Shown: positions 43,213 to 52,068, counted from the stretch's first letter. The stretch is 64,000 bases of DNA from Pseudooceanicola nanhaiensis DSM 18065 (GCF_000688295.1 NZ_JHZF01000013.1:124001-188000), one strand, 5' to 3'. The notes: generated from the sequence alone by a model not told the origin. Numbers and translations: made by a program.

Positions 43213-44556
43213 CTACCAGGCCGGGTCCGACGATCCGAGCCGCTGCGCCGGCCGGTCCCAGGCCATCGGCGCGCCAGCGACCGTGATCGCCGGTTTCAGC
43301 CGCCGGGCCGGGCCCCACGGCGTCGCCTCCTCGGCCGCCTGCCGGTCCTCGGCCGCGTGCGACAGGGAGAGCCGTCCCGGCACCTCCTGCCGGTGCGCGC
43401 AGAGCAGCTCCGCGGTCCGCGCGAGCGACAGGCGGGCGCGGCCCGCCCCCTCTCCGGCGGCGGCGCGATGAAGCAGGCGCAGCGCCGCGGCGGCCATCAG
43501 GTAGCCCGTCGCATGGTCGAGCGCCTGCACCGGCAGGGGCGTCGGTTTCTCGGCCCCGGCCCAGCCCATGCCCGCATCGGCGATGCCGCAGGACATCTGC
43601 ACCAGGCTGTCGAACCCGCGCCGCCCGGCCCAGGGCCCGGTCCAGCCATAGGCGTCCAGGGTGATTTCCACGAGGCCGGGTTTCAGCGCCTGACGGGCCT
43701 GCGTGTCATAGCCGAGGTTTGCCAGCGCGTCGGGACGGTAGCCGTGCACGAGAAGGTCCGCCTCTGCCAGCAGCCGCTCGAAGGTCTCCCGGTCGGTCGC
43801 GTCGGTCAGGTCCAGCATCGCGCAGCGCTTGCCGAGCGTGATCTCGGGCACCACGTTCGCCTCGTCCCAGCCGGGCGGGTCGATCCTGAGCACATCGGCC
43901 CCGAACCCCGCGAGCGTCCGGGTCGCGACCGGCCCCGCCAGCACCCGCGTCAGGTCCAGCACCTTGAGGCCGGCGAGCGGGCGGTCGGGGCGGCCCTGCC
44001 AGGTCAGCGCGGGCGCGGGCACGGGATCGTCCCGGTGGATCAGCGGCTCCGCCGCCACCGCGGCGCCGTTCGGATGGGCACGCCACTCGGCCCGGCTGCG
44101 CATCGCGGCGGCGACACCGCCGGCGGCGACCACCTTGGCCTCGACCTCGTCCTTGTCGCGTTCCATCAGCGCCCGCGCGACCGCCGCCCGGTCCACCCCC
44201 ACGCCCAGGACCGAGAGCGCCGCATCGCGGTGGTGCGGCAGGTTCGTGTGAAGCCGGATCCAGCCGTCCCGCGTCGGGTAATCGCCCGCCACGGCATCCC
44301 AGACCGGCGGCATCTCCCAGCCCAGGGGCTCCAGCGAATGCCCCGCCCAGAGCGAGGCGAGGCGCCGGTCCACCGTCACGGCGGGCGCGACGGAGGCGAG
44401 CCCGGTGCCCGCCATCACCCCGGCAAGCGCCTCCCCGACCGCCGCCATGGAAGCGGTCAGCAGCTCCGTCACGGCATAGCGGGAGGGCAGGTTCCCCTGC
44501 CCGCTCACCTGCGCTTCCGGACCGATCAGCCCGAGCGCCGCGCGGATCTCCTGCAT
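43213..44556 (-). CDS. CaiB/BaiF-type CoA-transferase with N-terminal extension
   Basis: The 447-residue protein contains the class III CoA-transferase core, but the canonical start (PLAGLKVLDLTRVLAGPVAT) is only reached at residue 193. The preceding 190 residues (NLPSRYAVTELLTASMAAVGEALA, DGWIRLHTNLPHHRDAAL) look like the later half of a CaiB domain, so the protein reads as a truncated C-terminal half followed by an N-terminal half. The candidate catalytic aspartate is D347 in PVQALDHATGYLMAA. The ATG overlaps the TGA of the aminotransferase gene (TGATG), so they are coupled. The CoA donor and acceptor are unknown. Confidence 0.85.
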   Translation of the reverse strand: MQEIRAALGLIGPEAQVSGQGNLPSRYAVTELLTASMAAVGEALAGVMAGTGLASVAPAVTVDRRLASLWAGHSLEPLGWEMPPVWDAVAGDYPTRDGWIRLHTNLPHHRDAALSVLGVGVDRAAVARALMERDKDEVEAKVVAAGGVAAAMRSRAEWRAHPNGAAVAAEPLIHRDDPVPAPALTWQGRPDRPLAGLKVLDLTRVLAGPVATRTLAGFGADVLRIDPPGWDEANVVPEITLGKRCAMLDLTDATDRETFERLLAEADLLVHGYRPDALANLGYDTQARQALKPGLVEITLDAYGWTGPWAGRRGFDSLVQMSCGIADAGMGWAGAEKPTPLPVQALDHATGYLMAAAALRLLHRAAAGEGAGRARLSLARTAELLCAHRQEVPGRLSLSHAAEDRQAAEEATPWGPARRLKPAITVAGAPMAWDRPAQRLGSSDPAW

Positions 44557-45935
44557 CAGCCGAAGACGCGGGTCAGGGCCACGTCGACGGCTTCGGTGAT
44601 CCGGTCGATGTCCGCCTCGGTCGCGATCAGCGCGGGCGAGAAGGTCAGCGTGTTGTTGAAGCCGGGGATCGAGCGGTTGGTCACGCCGATGATGACCCGC
44701 TCGGCCGCGCATTCCGCGACGACCCTGGCGCAGAGCTTCTCGTCCGCCGGTTCCTTCGTCTCGCGGTCCGCGACCAGCTCGGCCCCGCAGAAGAGCCCCT
44801 TGCCGCGCACGTCGCCGATGACCGCGTGCTTCTCCTGCAGCGCGCGGAGGTTCGCCATCAGCCGCGCGCCCATCTTCTCGCAATTCTCCAGAAGCCCCTC
44901 GTCCTCGATGATCCGCATGTTCTCGAGCGCCGCGGCGGGCCCCGCGGTGCAGCCGCCGAAGGTGGAGATGTCGCGGAAGTAGTTCATCGGATCGCTGCTG
45001 TCGTCCTTGAACAGGTCGAACACCTTCTCGGTCGTCACGCAGCAGGCGATGGCGGCATAGCCCGAGGCGACGCCCTTCGCCATGGTCACGAAGTCCGGCT
45101 CGATCCCGTAATGCTGATAGCCGAACCAGGTGCCGGTCCGGCCGATGCCGCAGACGACCTCGTCGATGTGCAGCAGGATGTCGTATTTGCGGCAGATCTC
45201 CTGCACCCGCTCCCAGTAGCCCTCCGGCGGGACGATGACGCCGCCGCCCGCGGTGATGGGTTCGAGGCAGAGCCCGCCCACCGTCTCGGGCCCTTCACGG
45301 AGGATGACCTCCTCGATCGCATCCGCGGCGCGGCGGCCGTAATCCTCCACATCCCACTGCTTGCGGTATTCGAGGCAATGCGGCACCTCGACGAAGCCCG
45401 GGGCGAAGGGGCCGTACTGGGCGTTCCGCTCCTCCTGACCGCCGGCCGAAAGCGCGGCGATGGTGGTGCCGTGGTAATCCCGCTCGCGGTAGAGGATCTT
45501 GTGCTTCTGCCCGCCGTAACGCTTGTGCGCGATCTGGCGGATCATCTTCCACGCCTTCTCGTTCGCCTCGGAGCCGGAGTTCGTGTAATAGACCCGGGTC
45601 ATTCCCGGCATCTTCTCGATCAGCTTCTCGGCAAAGAGCGCGCCCGGGATCGAGCCCGCGGCACCGGCGAAATAGTTCAGCTTCACCAGCTGCTCGCGCA
45701 CCGCGTCGGCGATCGACTCGCGCCCGTAGCCCACGTTCACCGTCCAGACACCGCCCGACACGGCGTCGAGGTGTTCGACCCCCTTCTGGTCCCAGACCTT
45801 CATCCCCTTGCCCTCGGTGATGATCCGGGGCTCGCCGGTCTCGAAGGGTTTGTGCTGGGTCAGGTGATGCCAGACATGGGCGCGGTCGGCCTCCACGATC
45901 CTGGTGATGTCGTTGTCCTGAAACTTGCCGTCCAT
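44556..45935 (-). CDS. class III aminotransferase, probably taurine-pyruvate aminotransferase
   Basis: The 459-residue PLP enzyme has the cofactor aspartate D258 (LLHIDEVVCGIGRTG) and the Schiff-base lysine K287 (VTMAKGVASGY). From memory, the N-terminus (MDGKFQDNDITRIVEADRAH), HHLTQHKPFET and DAVSGGVWTVNVGYGRESI are near-identical to taurine-pyruvate aminotransferase (Tpa), which makes sulfoacetaldehyde and alanine from taurine. The usual partners xsc, ald and tau transport genes are not in this window, so the call rests on sequence alone; a related omega-aminotransferase role is the main alternative. ATG 45935 follows GGAGGCCT. Confidence 0.8.
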   Translation of the reverse strand: MDGKFQDNDITRIVEADRAHVWHHLTQHKPFETGEPRIITEGKGMKVWDQKGVEHLDAVSGGVWTVNVGYGRESIADAVREQLVKLNYFAGAAGSIPGALFAEKLIEKMPGMTRVYYTNSGSEANEKAWKMIRQIAHKRYGGQKHKILYRERDYHGTTIAALSAGGQEERNAQYGPFAPGFVEVPHCLEYRKQWDVEDYGRRAADAIEEVILREGPETVGGLCLEPITAGGGVIVPPEGYWERVQEICRKYDILLHIDEVVCGIGRTGTWFGYQHYGIEPDFVTMAKGVASGYAAIACCVTTEKVFDLFKDDSSDPMNYFRDISTFGGCTAGPAAALENMRIIEDEGLLENCEKMGARLMANLRALQEKHAVIGDVRGKGLFCGAELVADRETKEPADEKLCARVVAECAAERVIIGVTNRSIPGFNNTLTFSPALIATEADIDRITEAVDVALTRVFG

Positions 45936-46040
45936 GAGAGGCCTCCAATCCTGCCGGAAGAATTGGCGAGAGCCTAGGCGCGCCACGGGACTTTGGCAAT
46001 CTCGCTGGCGAGGCGCGGTGCAAGGCCCTAGGGTCGGGGC

Positions 46041-47312
46041 ATGAGCATGACCGACGACACCCGCGCCTTCCTTGTCAGCCTCTTCGACGCCGCCGTGGCC
46101 GCGGCCGACCCCGGTGAGGCGCTGAAGGCGCATCTGCCTGAAAAACCTGTAGGAAAGACCGTGGTGATCGGTGCCGGGAAGGGCGCCGCACAGCTTGCCG
46201 CGGCCTTCGAGGACGCATGGGGCGCGCCGGTCGAGGGCGTCGTCGTCACCCGCTACGGCTATGCCGCCCCCTGCCGCCGGCTGAAGGTGATCGAGGCCGC
46301 GCACCCGGTGCCGGACGCCGCCGGAGAGGCCGCGACTCGGGAGGTCCTGGCGGCGCTCGACGGGCTGACGGAGGACGACCTCGTCGTGGCGCTGATCACC
46401 GGCGGCGGCTCCGCGCTGCTGGCCGCGCCGCCGGACGGGCTGACGCTGGCGGACGAGGCGGCGCTGAACGAGGCGCTCCTGTCCTCGGGCGCGCCGATCT
46501 CGGCCATGAACGCGATCCGCAAGCAGGTCAGCCGGGTCAAGGGCGGCCGCCTTGCCGCCGCCGCGGCGCCTGCGCGCGTGGTGACGCTGGTGGTGTCGGA
46601 CGTGCCGGGCGACGACCCGGCCGAGGTCGCCTCGGGCCCCACGGTCCCGAGCCGCACGGGACGGGCCGAGGCGCTGGCGGCGATCCGGACCTACGGGATC
46701 GCCCTGCCGGACCGGATCATCCGCCACCTGGACGCGGCCCCCGAGGACGCCCCCGCCCCCGACGACACGGCCTTTGCCCGGAACGAGGTGCAGGTCATCG
46801 CCTCCGCCGCCCGCTCGCTCGAGGCGGCGGCCGCGCGTGCCGCGGCGCAGGGGGTGCCGGCCGTGATCCTGTCCGACGCGGTCGAGGGCGAGGCGCGCGA
46901 GGTCGCCAAGGTCCATGCCGCCATCGCGCGTGAGGTCGCCCGACGCGACCGCCCCTTCGCGAAGCCGGTGGTGATCCTGTCGGGCGGAGAGACGACCGTC
47001 ACGCTCAGGGGCAAGGGCGGACGCGGCGGCCGCAACAGTGAATTCCTGCTGTCGCTCGCCATCGCGCTGGAGGGTGTGCCCGGCGTGGCGGCGCTGGCCG
47101 CGGACACCGACGGGATCGACGGGTCCGAGGACAACGCCGGGGCCTTCGCGGATGGCGAGACCACGGCCGAGATGCGTGCGGCGGGCATCGACCCCGCCGA
47201 GGCGCTCGGCGCCAACGACGCCTGGGGTGCCTTCGACGCGGCGGGGCTGCTGTTCGTGCCGGGACCGACCGGCACGAACGTCAACGACTTCCGCGCGATC
47301 CTGGTGCGCTGA
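46041..47312 (+). CDS. glycerate 2-kinase / MOFRL-family protein
   Basis: This 423-residue protein is a type II glycerate kinase: N-terminal DUF4147 domain (IGAGKGAAQLAAAFEDAW, the HPVPDAAG motif and LITGGGSALLAAPPDG) and C-terminal MOFRL domain (SGGETTVTLRGKGRGGRN-like, here GGETTVTLRGKGGRGGRNSE; LAADTDGIDGSEDNAGA). It phosphorylates D-glycerate, in serine-cycle or glyoxylate routes; some homologues have been annotated as hydroxypyruvate reductases (TtuD), so the exact reaction needs care. It is divergent from the aminotransferase gene (105 bases) and convergent with znuA, three bases between stops. Confidence 0.9.
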   Translation: MSMTDDTRAFLVSLFDAAVAAADPGEALKAHLPEKPVGKTVVIGAGKGAAQLAAAFEDAWGAPVEGVVVTRYGYAAPCRRLKVIEAAHPVPDAAGEAATREVLAALDGLTEDDLVVALITGGGSALLAAPPDGLTLADEAALNEALLSSGAPISAMNAIRKQVSRVKGGRLAAAAAPARVVTLVVSDVPGDDPAEVASGPTVPSRTGRAEALAAIRTYGIALPDRIIRHLDAAPEDAPAPDDTAFARNEVQVIASAARSLEAAAARAAAQGVPAVILSDAVEGEAREVAKVHAAIAREVARRDRPFAKPVVILSGGETTVTLRGKGGRGGRNSEFLLSLAIALEGVPGVAALAADTDGIDGSEDNAGAFADGETTAEMRAAGIDPAEALGANDAWGAFDAAGLLFVPGPTGTNVNDFRAILVR

Positions 47313-47315
47313 GGC

Positions 47316-48356
47316 TCACTCGCCGTTCAGGCAGACCATCAGCGCATCGGCGATGCCCGTCACCAGCCGCCCGTAGAGCGCCGGGCCGGGTTCGAGCTGC
47401 GCGCCGATCGGGTCGAGCGTGCCGGTCCGCAGGTTCAGGTCCTCGGCCAGCGTCGCCACCTGCCGGGGATTGAACTGCGGCTCCGCGAACAGGCACGAGA
47501 CCCCTTCGCGCTGCACCATCTCGCGCAGGGCCGCGACGCGGGCGGGTCCGGGCTCCACCGCGTCCGAGGCCGACAGCGCGCCCCGGGCACGAATGTCGAA
47601 CCGGTTCTCGAAATACTGGTAGGCGTCGTGGAAGGTGATGAAGCCGCGGGGCGTGTCCTTCAGCCGGACCGCGATGGTCACGTCGAGCGTCCCGAGCTCC
47701 TCGGCCGTCCTTTCGGCATTGGCGCGGTAGGCGACGGCATTCTCGGGATCGGCCTCCGCAAGGATCTCGGCAATGGCGCGCAGCCACGTCTGGGCGTTGC
47801 GCGGGTCGAGCCAGGCATGCGGATCGGTGCCGTGAGCCGCGTGGTCATGATCGTCATGCCCGGCCGCTTTCGCGTGATCGTCGTGCCCGTCTGCGTGGTC
47901 GTGATCGTCGTGCCCGTCTGCGTGGTCGTGATCGTCGTGCCCGGCCGCGTGCTCGTCATGCCCGTCCGCATGCTCGTGCCCCTCGCCACCATGGTCGTGC
48001 GGCGCGAAATTGCCGCCTTCCCGGACCGGCAGCAGGATCGAGCCCTCGAGGTCCAGCATCTCGACCGACGTCGCGTCCGGCGCGAGGGTTTCGACCGTCT
48101 CGCCCAGCCACGGCGTGTCCTCCTCCCCGATCCAGAACACCACGTCCGCATTGGAGATCTTCCTCGCTTCCGAGGGTTTGAGCGCGTAATGGTGCGGCGA
48201 AACGCCCGGCTCGATGAGCAGGTACGGCTCTCCCACACCCTCCATGACCGAGGCCACGAGGGAATGGACCGGCGCGATGTCCGTCACGACATTCGGAACA
48301 TCGGCAGCGGCAGGCGCGGCAAAGGCGATCAGGCTGGCGGTCAAAACGGTGCGCAT
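47316..48356 (-). CDS. znuA: zinc ABC transporter substrate-binding protein
   Basis: ZnuA binds periplasmic zinc for the ZnuBC transporter. The 346-residue protein has a signal peptide (residues 1-18) and the cluster A-I metal histidines (VHSLV, SPHHYALKPSEARK, DPHAWLDPRN and the late FHDAYQYF). A long His/Asp-rich loop at residues 120-180 contains 19 histidines and holds a 9-residue repeat HDDHDHADG. Such loops chelate or channel zinc. It is divergent from zur-znuCB, and a Zur-type palindrome lies in the 62-base spacer. ATG 48356. Confidence 0.95.
   Translation of the reverse strand: MRTVLTASLIAFAAPAAADVPNVVTDIAPVHSLVASVMEGVGEPYLLIEPGVSPHHYALKPSEARKISNADVVFWIGEEDTPWLGETVETLAPDATSVEMLDLEGSILLPVREGGNFAPHDHGGEGHEHADGHDEHAAGHDDHDHADGHDDHDHADGHDDHAKAAGHDDHDHAAHGTDPHAWLDPRNAQTWLRAIAEILAEADPENAVAYRANAERTAEELGTLDVTIAVRLKDTPRGFITFHDAYQYFENRFDIRARGALSASDAVEPGPARVAALREMVQREGVSCLFAEPQFNPRQVATLAEDLNLRTGTLDPIGAQLEPGPALYGRLVTGIADALMVCLNGE
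47874..47954 (-). repeat. 27-base tandem repeat within znuA (His-rich loop)
   Basis: Two identical 27-base units, 47874-47900 and 47901-47927, are followed by a third with a few changes (47928-47954). Each encodes nine residues of the His/Asp loop. Being in frame and a multiple of three, copy-number change would alter loop length without breaking ZnuA. Confidence 0.85.
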
Positions 48357-48395
48357 CGGCAGGTCTCCGGGAATTTATGTCTGGTCACGGGCTAT

Positions 48396-48417
48396 TTGAT
48401 ACATTATAACAATTCAA
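48396..48417. promoter_or_regulatory. candidate Zur operator between znuA and zur
   Basis: The 22-base imperfect palindrome TTGA-N4-TTATAA-N4-TCAA lies between divergent znuA and zur-znuCB, close to the zur start (ATG 48419). It resembles the alphaproteobacterial Zur box (TGATA...TTATAA...TATCA). Zur with zinc would repress both directions; this is inferred from position and pattern. Confidence 0.6.
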
Positions 48418-48418
48418 G

Positions 48419-48892
48419 ATGAAAAACGACAGGACACCCATCGGCTTCCAAAGCCACGATCACGCGAGCTGCATCGCCTCGGCGCTGGACGTCGCGCAGG
48501 CGGAATGTGCGGCGCGGCGCCTCCAGTTCACGCCGGTGCGCCGGCGGGTGCTCGAGATCCTGCTGGAAAGCCACGTTGCGCTCGGCGCCTACGACGTGCT
48601 GGACCGGCTGGCGGCCGAGGGGCTGGGCTCCAAGCCGCCGGTGGCCTACCGCGCGCTGAACTTCCTCGTCGAGAACGGATTCGCGCACCGGATCGAACGG
48701 CTGAACGCCTTCATCGCCTGCGGCCATCCCGGCGAGGCCCATGCGCCCGCCTTCCTGATCTGCCGCGCCTGCGGGCAGGTGGCCGAGGCCGAGGCGCCCT
48801 CGCCCATCGAAGGCGCGGCCGGATTCGCGGTCGAGACCACGGTCGTGGAGGCCGAGGGTCTCTGCCCCGCCTGCCAGGTGGCCGCAGCGTGA
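48419..48892 (+). CDS. zur: Fur-family zinc uptake regulator
   Basis: The 157-residue repressor has a winged-helix N-terminal domain (RRLQFTPVRRRVLEILLE to VAYRALNFLVENGFAHRI) and a C-terminal dimer domain. Structural zinc cysteines are in CRACG and CPAC, with extra histidines in the FIACGHPGEAH stretch. The neighbouring znu genes make zinc, not iron, its likely co-repressor. Its ATG lies at the edge of the candidate operator, so it may repress itself. The stop overlaps the GTG start of znuC, so zur, znuC and znuB form one transcript. Confidence 0.92.
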   Translation: MKNDRTPIGFQSHDHASCIASALDVAQAECAARRLQFTPVRRRVLEILLESHVALGAYDVLDRLAAEGLGSKPPVAYRALNFLVENGFAHRIERLNAFIACGHPGEAHAPAFLICRACGQVAEAEAPSPIEGAAGFAVETTVVEAEGLCPACQVAAA

Positions 48893-49656
48893 GCGACCTG
48901 ATCACCGCGCGCGGGCTGGCGAAACGCTACGGCGGGCGGCGGGTGCTGGACCATGTGGATTTCCGCCTCGCCCCCGGCGAGATCGTGACCATCGTCGGTC
49001 CGAACGGATCGGGCAAATCGACCCTGCTGCGGCTGCTTGCGGGGGCCGAGACGGCGAGCGCGGGCAGCATCTCCCGCATGCCGGGCCTGCGCCTCGGCTA
49101 CGTGCCGCAGAAGCTGCACGTGGACCCGACCCTGCCGCTCACCGCCCGCCGGTTCCTCGATCTGCCGCACCGCGCCGACCCGGCCGCGGCGCGCGCCGCC
49201 CTGCTGCGCGTGGGGCTCGAGGACGGCGTGGAGAAAACCCAGATGTCGGACCTCTCGGGCGGGCAGTTCCAGCGGGTCCTGCTGGCCCGGGCGCTGCTGC
49301 AGGACCCCCATGTGCTGATGCTGGACGAGGCGACGCAGGGGCTGGACCAGCCCGGTTCCGCCGCCTTCTACCGGCTGATCGAGGACCTGCGCCGCGACCT
49401 CGGCTGCGCGGTGCTCATGGTCAGCCACGAACTCCACGTGGTGATGAGCGCGAGCGACCGGGTGATCTGCCTGAACGGCCACGTCTGCTGCGAGGGCGCG
49501 CCCGAGCATGTCTCCTCCGCGCCCGAGTACCGGGCATTGTTCGGCAGCGGGACGCAGGGTGCGCTGGCGCTCTACCGGCACGATCACGACCATCACCACG
49601 ATCATGCGCATGACCATGACCATGCGCATGACCACGGGCACCACGGAGCGCATTGA
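48889..49656 (+). CDS. znuC: zinc ABC transporter ATP-binding protein with His-rich tail
   Basis: The 255-residue ATPase has Walker A GPNGSGKST, the signature LSGGQFQRVLLARALL, Walker B VLMLDEATQGLD and the switch H in MVSHELHVV. The start is GTG 48889, overlapping the zur stop. The last 27 residues carry 14 histidines (HDHDHHHDHAHDHDHAHDHG, then HHGAH), an unusual extra metal-binding tail for an ATPase. It matches the His-rich loop of ZnuA and suggests cytoplasmic zinc sensing or buffering at the transporter (inference). Confidence 0.93.
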   Translation: MSDLITARGLAKRYGGRRVLDHVDFRLAPGEIVTIVGPNGSGKSTLLRLLAGAETASAGSISRMPGLRLGYVPQKLHVDPTLPLTARRFLDLPHRADPAAARAALLRVGLEDGVEKTQMSDLSGGQFQRVLLARALLQDPHVLMLDEATQGLDQPGSAAFYRLIEDLRRDLGCAVLMVSHELHVVMSASDRVICLNGHVCCEGAPEHVSSAPEYRALFGSGTQGALALYRHDHDHHHDHAHDHDHAHDHGHHGAH

Positions 49657-50444
49657 TGCTCGACGATTTCCTGATCCGTGCGGCGCTGGCGGCGCTCGGC
49701 GTGGGGCTGGTGGCCTCGACCCTGGGCTGTTTCGTGGTCTGGCGCCGGATGGCCTATTTCGGCGACGCCACGGCCCATGCGGCGATCCTGGGCGTCGCGC
49801 TGTCGCTGGGCCTCGCGCTGCCGGTGACATGGGGCGTGCTCGCGGTGGCGCTGGCGATGGCGCTGATCATCGCGGCGCTGTCGGACCGGCGGCAGGGCAT
49901 GGACACGGTGCTGGGGGTGCTCGCGCATTCCGCCCTGGCCATCGGCCTGATCGCGGTGACCTTCGTGCCGGGGGCGCGGCTCGACCTCGAATCCTACCTC
50001 TTCGGCGACATCCTGTCGGTGTCGCGCGGCGATCTGGCGGTGATCTGGGGCGGTGGCGCGCTGGTGGCCGCCGTGCTGGCCTGGCGTTGGCAGGCGCTGC
50101 TGACGGCGACGGTGAACCCCGATCTCGCGGCGGCCTCGGGCATCGATCCGGGGCGGGAGAAACGGGTGCTGACGATCGCGCTGGCGGTGGTTGTCGCGGT
50201 CTCGATCAAGGTGGTGGGTGCGCTGCTGATCACGGCGCTGGTCATCATCCCGGCCGCCGCGGCCCGGCCCCTGTCCCGCACGCCCGAACAGATGGTGGCG
50301 GCGGCGGCAGGCATCGCCGCGGTGGCGGCGCTCGGCGGGCTCTGGCTGGCGTTCCGGCTGGACGCGCCCGCAGGGCCGAGCATCGTGGCGACGGCAGCGA
50401 TGGTCTTCGCGGTGACGAATGTGCTGGGGCGACTGCGGGGGTAG
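49656..50444 (+). CDS. znuB: zinc ABC transporter permease
   Basis: This 262-residue ABC-3 family permease has about eight membrane helices. Typical signatures include MAYFGDATAHAAILGVALS and LTIALAVVVAVSIKVVGALLITAL. The ATG at 49656 overlaps the znuC stop (TGATG); a TTG one codon upstream is the only alternative. It ends the zur-znuC-znuB transcript. Confidence 0.94.
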   Translation: MLDDFLIRAALAALGVGLVASTLGCFVVWRRMAYFGDATAHAAILGVALSLGLALPVTWGVLAVALAMALIIAALSDRRQGMDTVLGVLAHSALAIGLIAVTFVPGARLDLESYLFGDILSVSRGDLAVIWGGGALVAAVLAWRWQALLTATVNPDLAAASGIDPGREKRVLTIALAVVVAVSIKVVGALLITALVIIPAAAARPLSRTPEQMVAAAAGIAAVAALGGLWLAFRLDAPAGPSIVATAAMVFAVTNVLGRLRG

Positions 50445-50688
50445 GTCAGGTTTTCGACCTGTCCCGCGCGTGCCATCGGCTCCGGACACCTGCCCGGCTC
50501 CGGGATGCGTGGTCGCAGGCTCCATCCGCCCTGTCCACGCGTGCAGGCCGGACATCGGGACAAGCTCGCCCCCGTGCGCCGACCCGAAGGCGGAGATGCG
50601 GGCCGGGCTTCCGACCGGACCCCCCTGCCCGAAACGAAAACGCCCCCGCCTGAGGCGAGGGCGTCTCTCCATTACGAGACCAAAGCCC
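50445..50688. other. spacer between convergent znuB and an aminotransferase gene
   Basis: No gene is supported in these 244 bases. The distal part holds the minus-strand terminator at 50632-50664. The remainder is unremarkable GC-rich DNA. Confidence 0.5.
50632..50664 (-). terminator. Rho-independent terminator of the class III aminotransferase gene
   Basis: CGCCCCCGCC at 50641-50650 and GGCGAGGGCG at 50654-50663 form a stem with a TGA loop (one G-U pair on the minus strand). The minus strand continues TTTTCGTTTC. Confidence 0.8.
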
Positions 50689-52068
50689 TCAGAGCCCGAG
50701 CTCTCCGGCCACCTGGTCGAGCGCGCCCTCGACCTTGCCGACCAGCTCGTCGATCTGCGGCTTGGTGATGATCATCGGCGGGCAGAAGGCCAGCGCGTCG
50801 CCCATGTTGCGGCAGATCAGGCCGGCCTCGAAGACCGCGGCGCCGACCCTGGCGCCAAGCGCGCCGGGCTTCTCGAGCGCGGTCTTCGCCTGCTTGTCGG
50901 TCACCAGCTCCAGCGCCGCGATCAGCCCGATGCCGCGCTTCTCGCCGACCAGCGGATGCGCGGTCAGCGCGCCCAGCTTCTCCTGCATGTAGGGGCCGAC
51001 CTCGCGGACGTTGCCCAGGAGGTCGCGCTCCTCGATGATCTTCAGGTTCTCCAGCGCCACCGCCGCGGCGACCGGGTGGCCGCCGCCGGTGAAACCGTGC
51101 CCGAAGGTGCCGATGCGGTTCGATTCATCGGCGATCGGCTCGAAGACCTTGTCGTTCAGCATGATGGCCGAGATCGGCAGGTAGGACGACGACAGCTGCT
51201 TCGAGCTCACCATGATGTCGGGCTGCATCTCGCAGGTCTCCGAGCCCCACATGTTGCCGGTCCGGCCGAGCCCGTTGATCACCTCGTCGGCGATCAGCAG
51301 GATGTCGTATTTCTTCAGCACCTTCTGGATCTCGGCCCAGTAGCCCTTCGGCGGGACGATCACGCCGCCCGCGCCCATCACCGGCTCGCCGATGAAGGCG
51401 GCGATCGTGTCGGGGCCTTCGGCCAGGATCATCTCCTCGAGCTCCTGCGCGCGGCGCTTCGAGAAGTCCTCCTCGCTCTCGCCGTCCGCCGCCTCGCGCC
51501 AGTGGTGGGGCGAGCCGGTGTGCAGGAAGCCCGGCAGCGGCAGGTCGAAGGAGCCGTGGTTCGCCGGCAGCCCGGTCATCGAGCCCGAGGCGATGGTGAT
51601 CCCGTGATAGCCCTTGATCCGGCTGATGATCTTCTTCCGCTGCGGCTGGCCCATGGCGTTGGCGCGGTACCAGATCATCTTGACGACGGTGTCGTTGGCC
51701 TCGGAGCCCGAGTTGGTGAAGAAGACCTTCGACATCGGGTTCTCGAGCTTCGGCGCCATCCCGATCAGCTTCTCGGCCAGCTCGATCGCCGGGGTGTGCG
51801 AGCGCATCGCGAAGGTGTGGTAATAGGGCAGCTCGGCCATCTGCTTCGCGGCCGCCTCGACGAGGCGCGGCTCGGAGAAGCCGATGCCCACGGACCAGAG
51901 CCCGGCCATAGCCTCGATGTACTGCTTGCCGTTGGTGTCCCAGACATGGACCCCCTCGCCCTTCGCCATGACCGTCGGACCGTTCTGCTGGAGCGCGCGG
52001 GCGTCGGTGTAGGGATGCATGTGGACGGCGGCGTCACGCGCCTCGATCGAATTCGGCAGGTGGTTCAT
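50689..52068 (-). CDS. class III omega-amino acid/diamine-pyruvate aminotransferase
   Basis: The 459-residue PLP enzyme has the cofactor aspartate in LLIADEVINGLGRTG and the lysine in VSSKQLSSSYLPISA, plus EAMAGLWSVGIGF near the N-terminus and TFGHGFTGGGHPVAAAVALE. The SSKQLSS context is typical of putrescine/beta-alanine-pyruvate aminotransferases (SpuC-like) of Rhodobacterales. Likely donors are beta-alanine, putrescine or similar amines; this is family inference. A 110-base gap precedes the phosphatase gene. It has its own terminator. Confidence 0.88.
   Translation of the reverse strand: MNHLPNSIEARDAAVHMHPYTDARALQQNGPTVMAKGEGVHVWDTNGKQYIEAMAGLWSVGIGFSEPRLVEAAAKQMAELPYYHTFAMRSHTPAIELAEKLIGMAPKLENPMSKVFFTNSGSEANDTVVKMIWYRANAMGQPQRKKIISRIKGYHGITIASGSMTGLPANHGSFDLPLPGFLHTGSPHHWREAADGESEEDFSKRRAQELEEMILAEGPDTIAAFIGEPVMGAGGVIVPPKGYWAEIQKVLKKYDILLIADEVINGLGRTGNMWGSETCEMQPDIMVSSKQLSSSYLPISAIMLNDKVFEPIADESNRIGTFGHGFTGGGHPVAAAVALENLKIIEERDLLGNVREVGPYMQEKLGALTAHPLVGEKRGIGLIAALELVTDKQAKTALEKPGALGARVGAAVFEAGLICRNMGDALAFCPPMIITKPQIDELVGKVEGALDQVAGELGL

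Noticed and set aside
47841-47990. Repeat-rich stretch looking like a short CRISPR array
   Set aside because: The units are contiguous, 27 bases long without spacers, and in frame with ZnuA, encoding its His/Asp loop.
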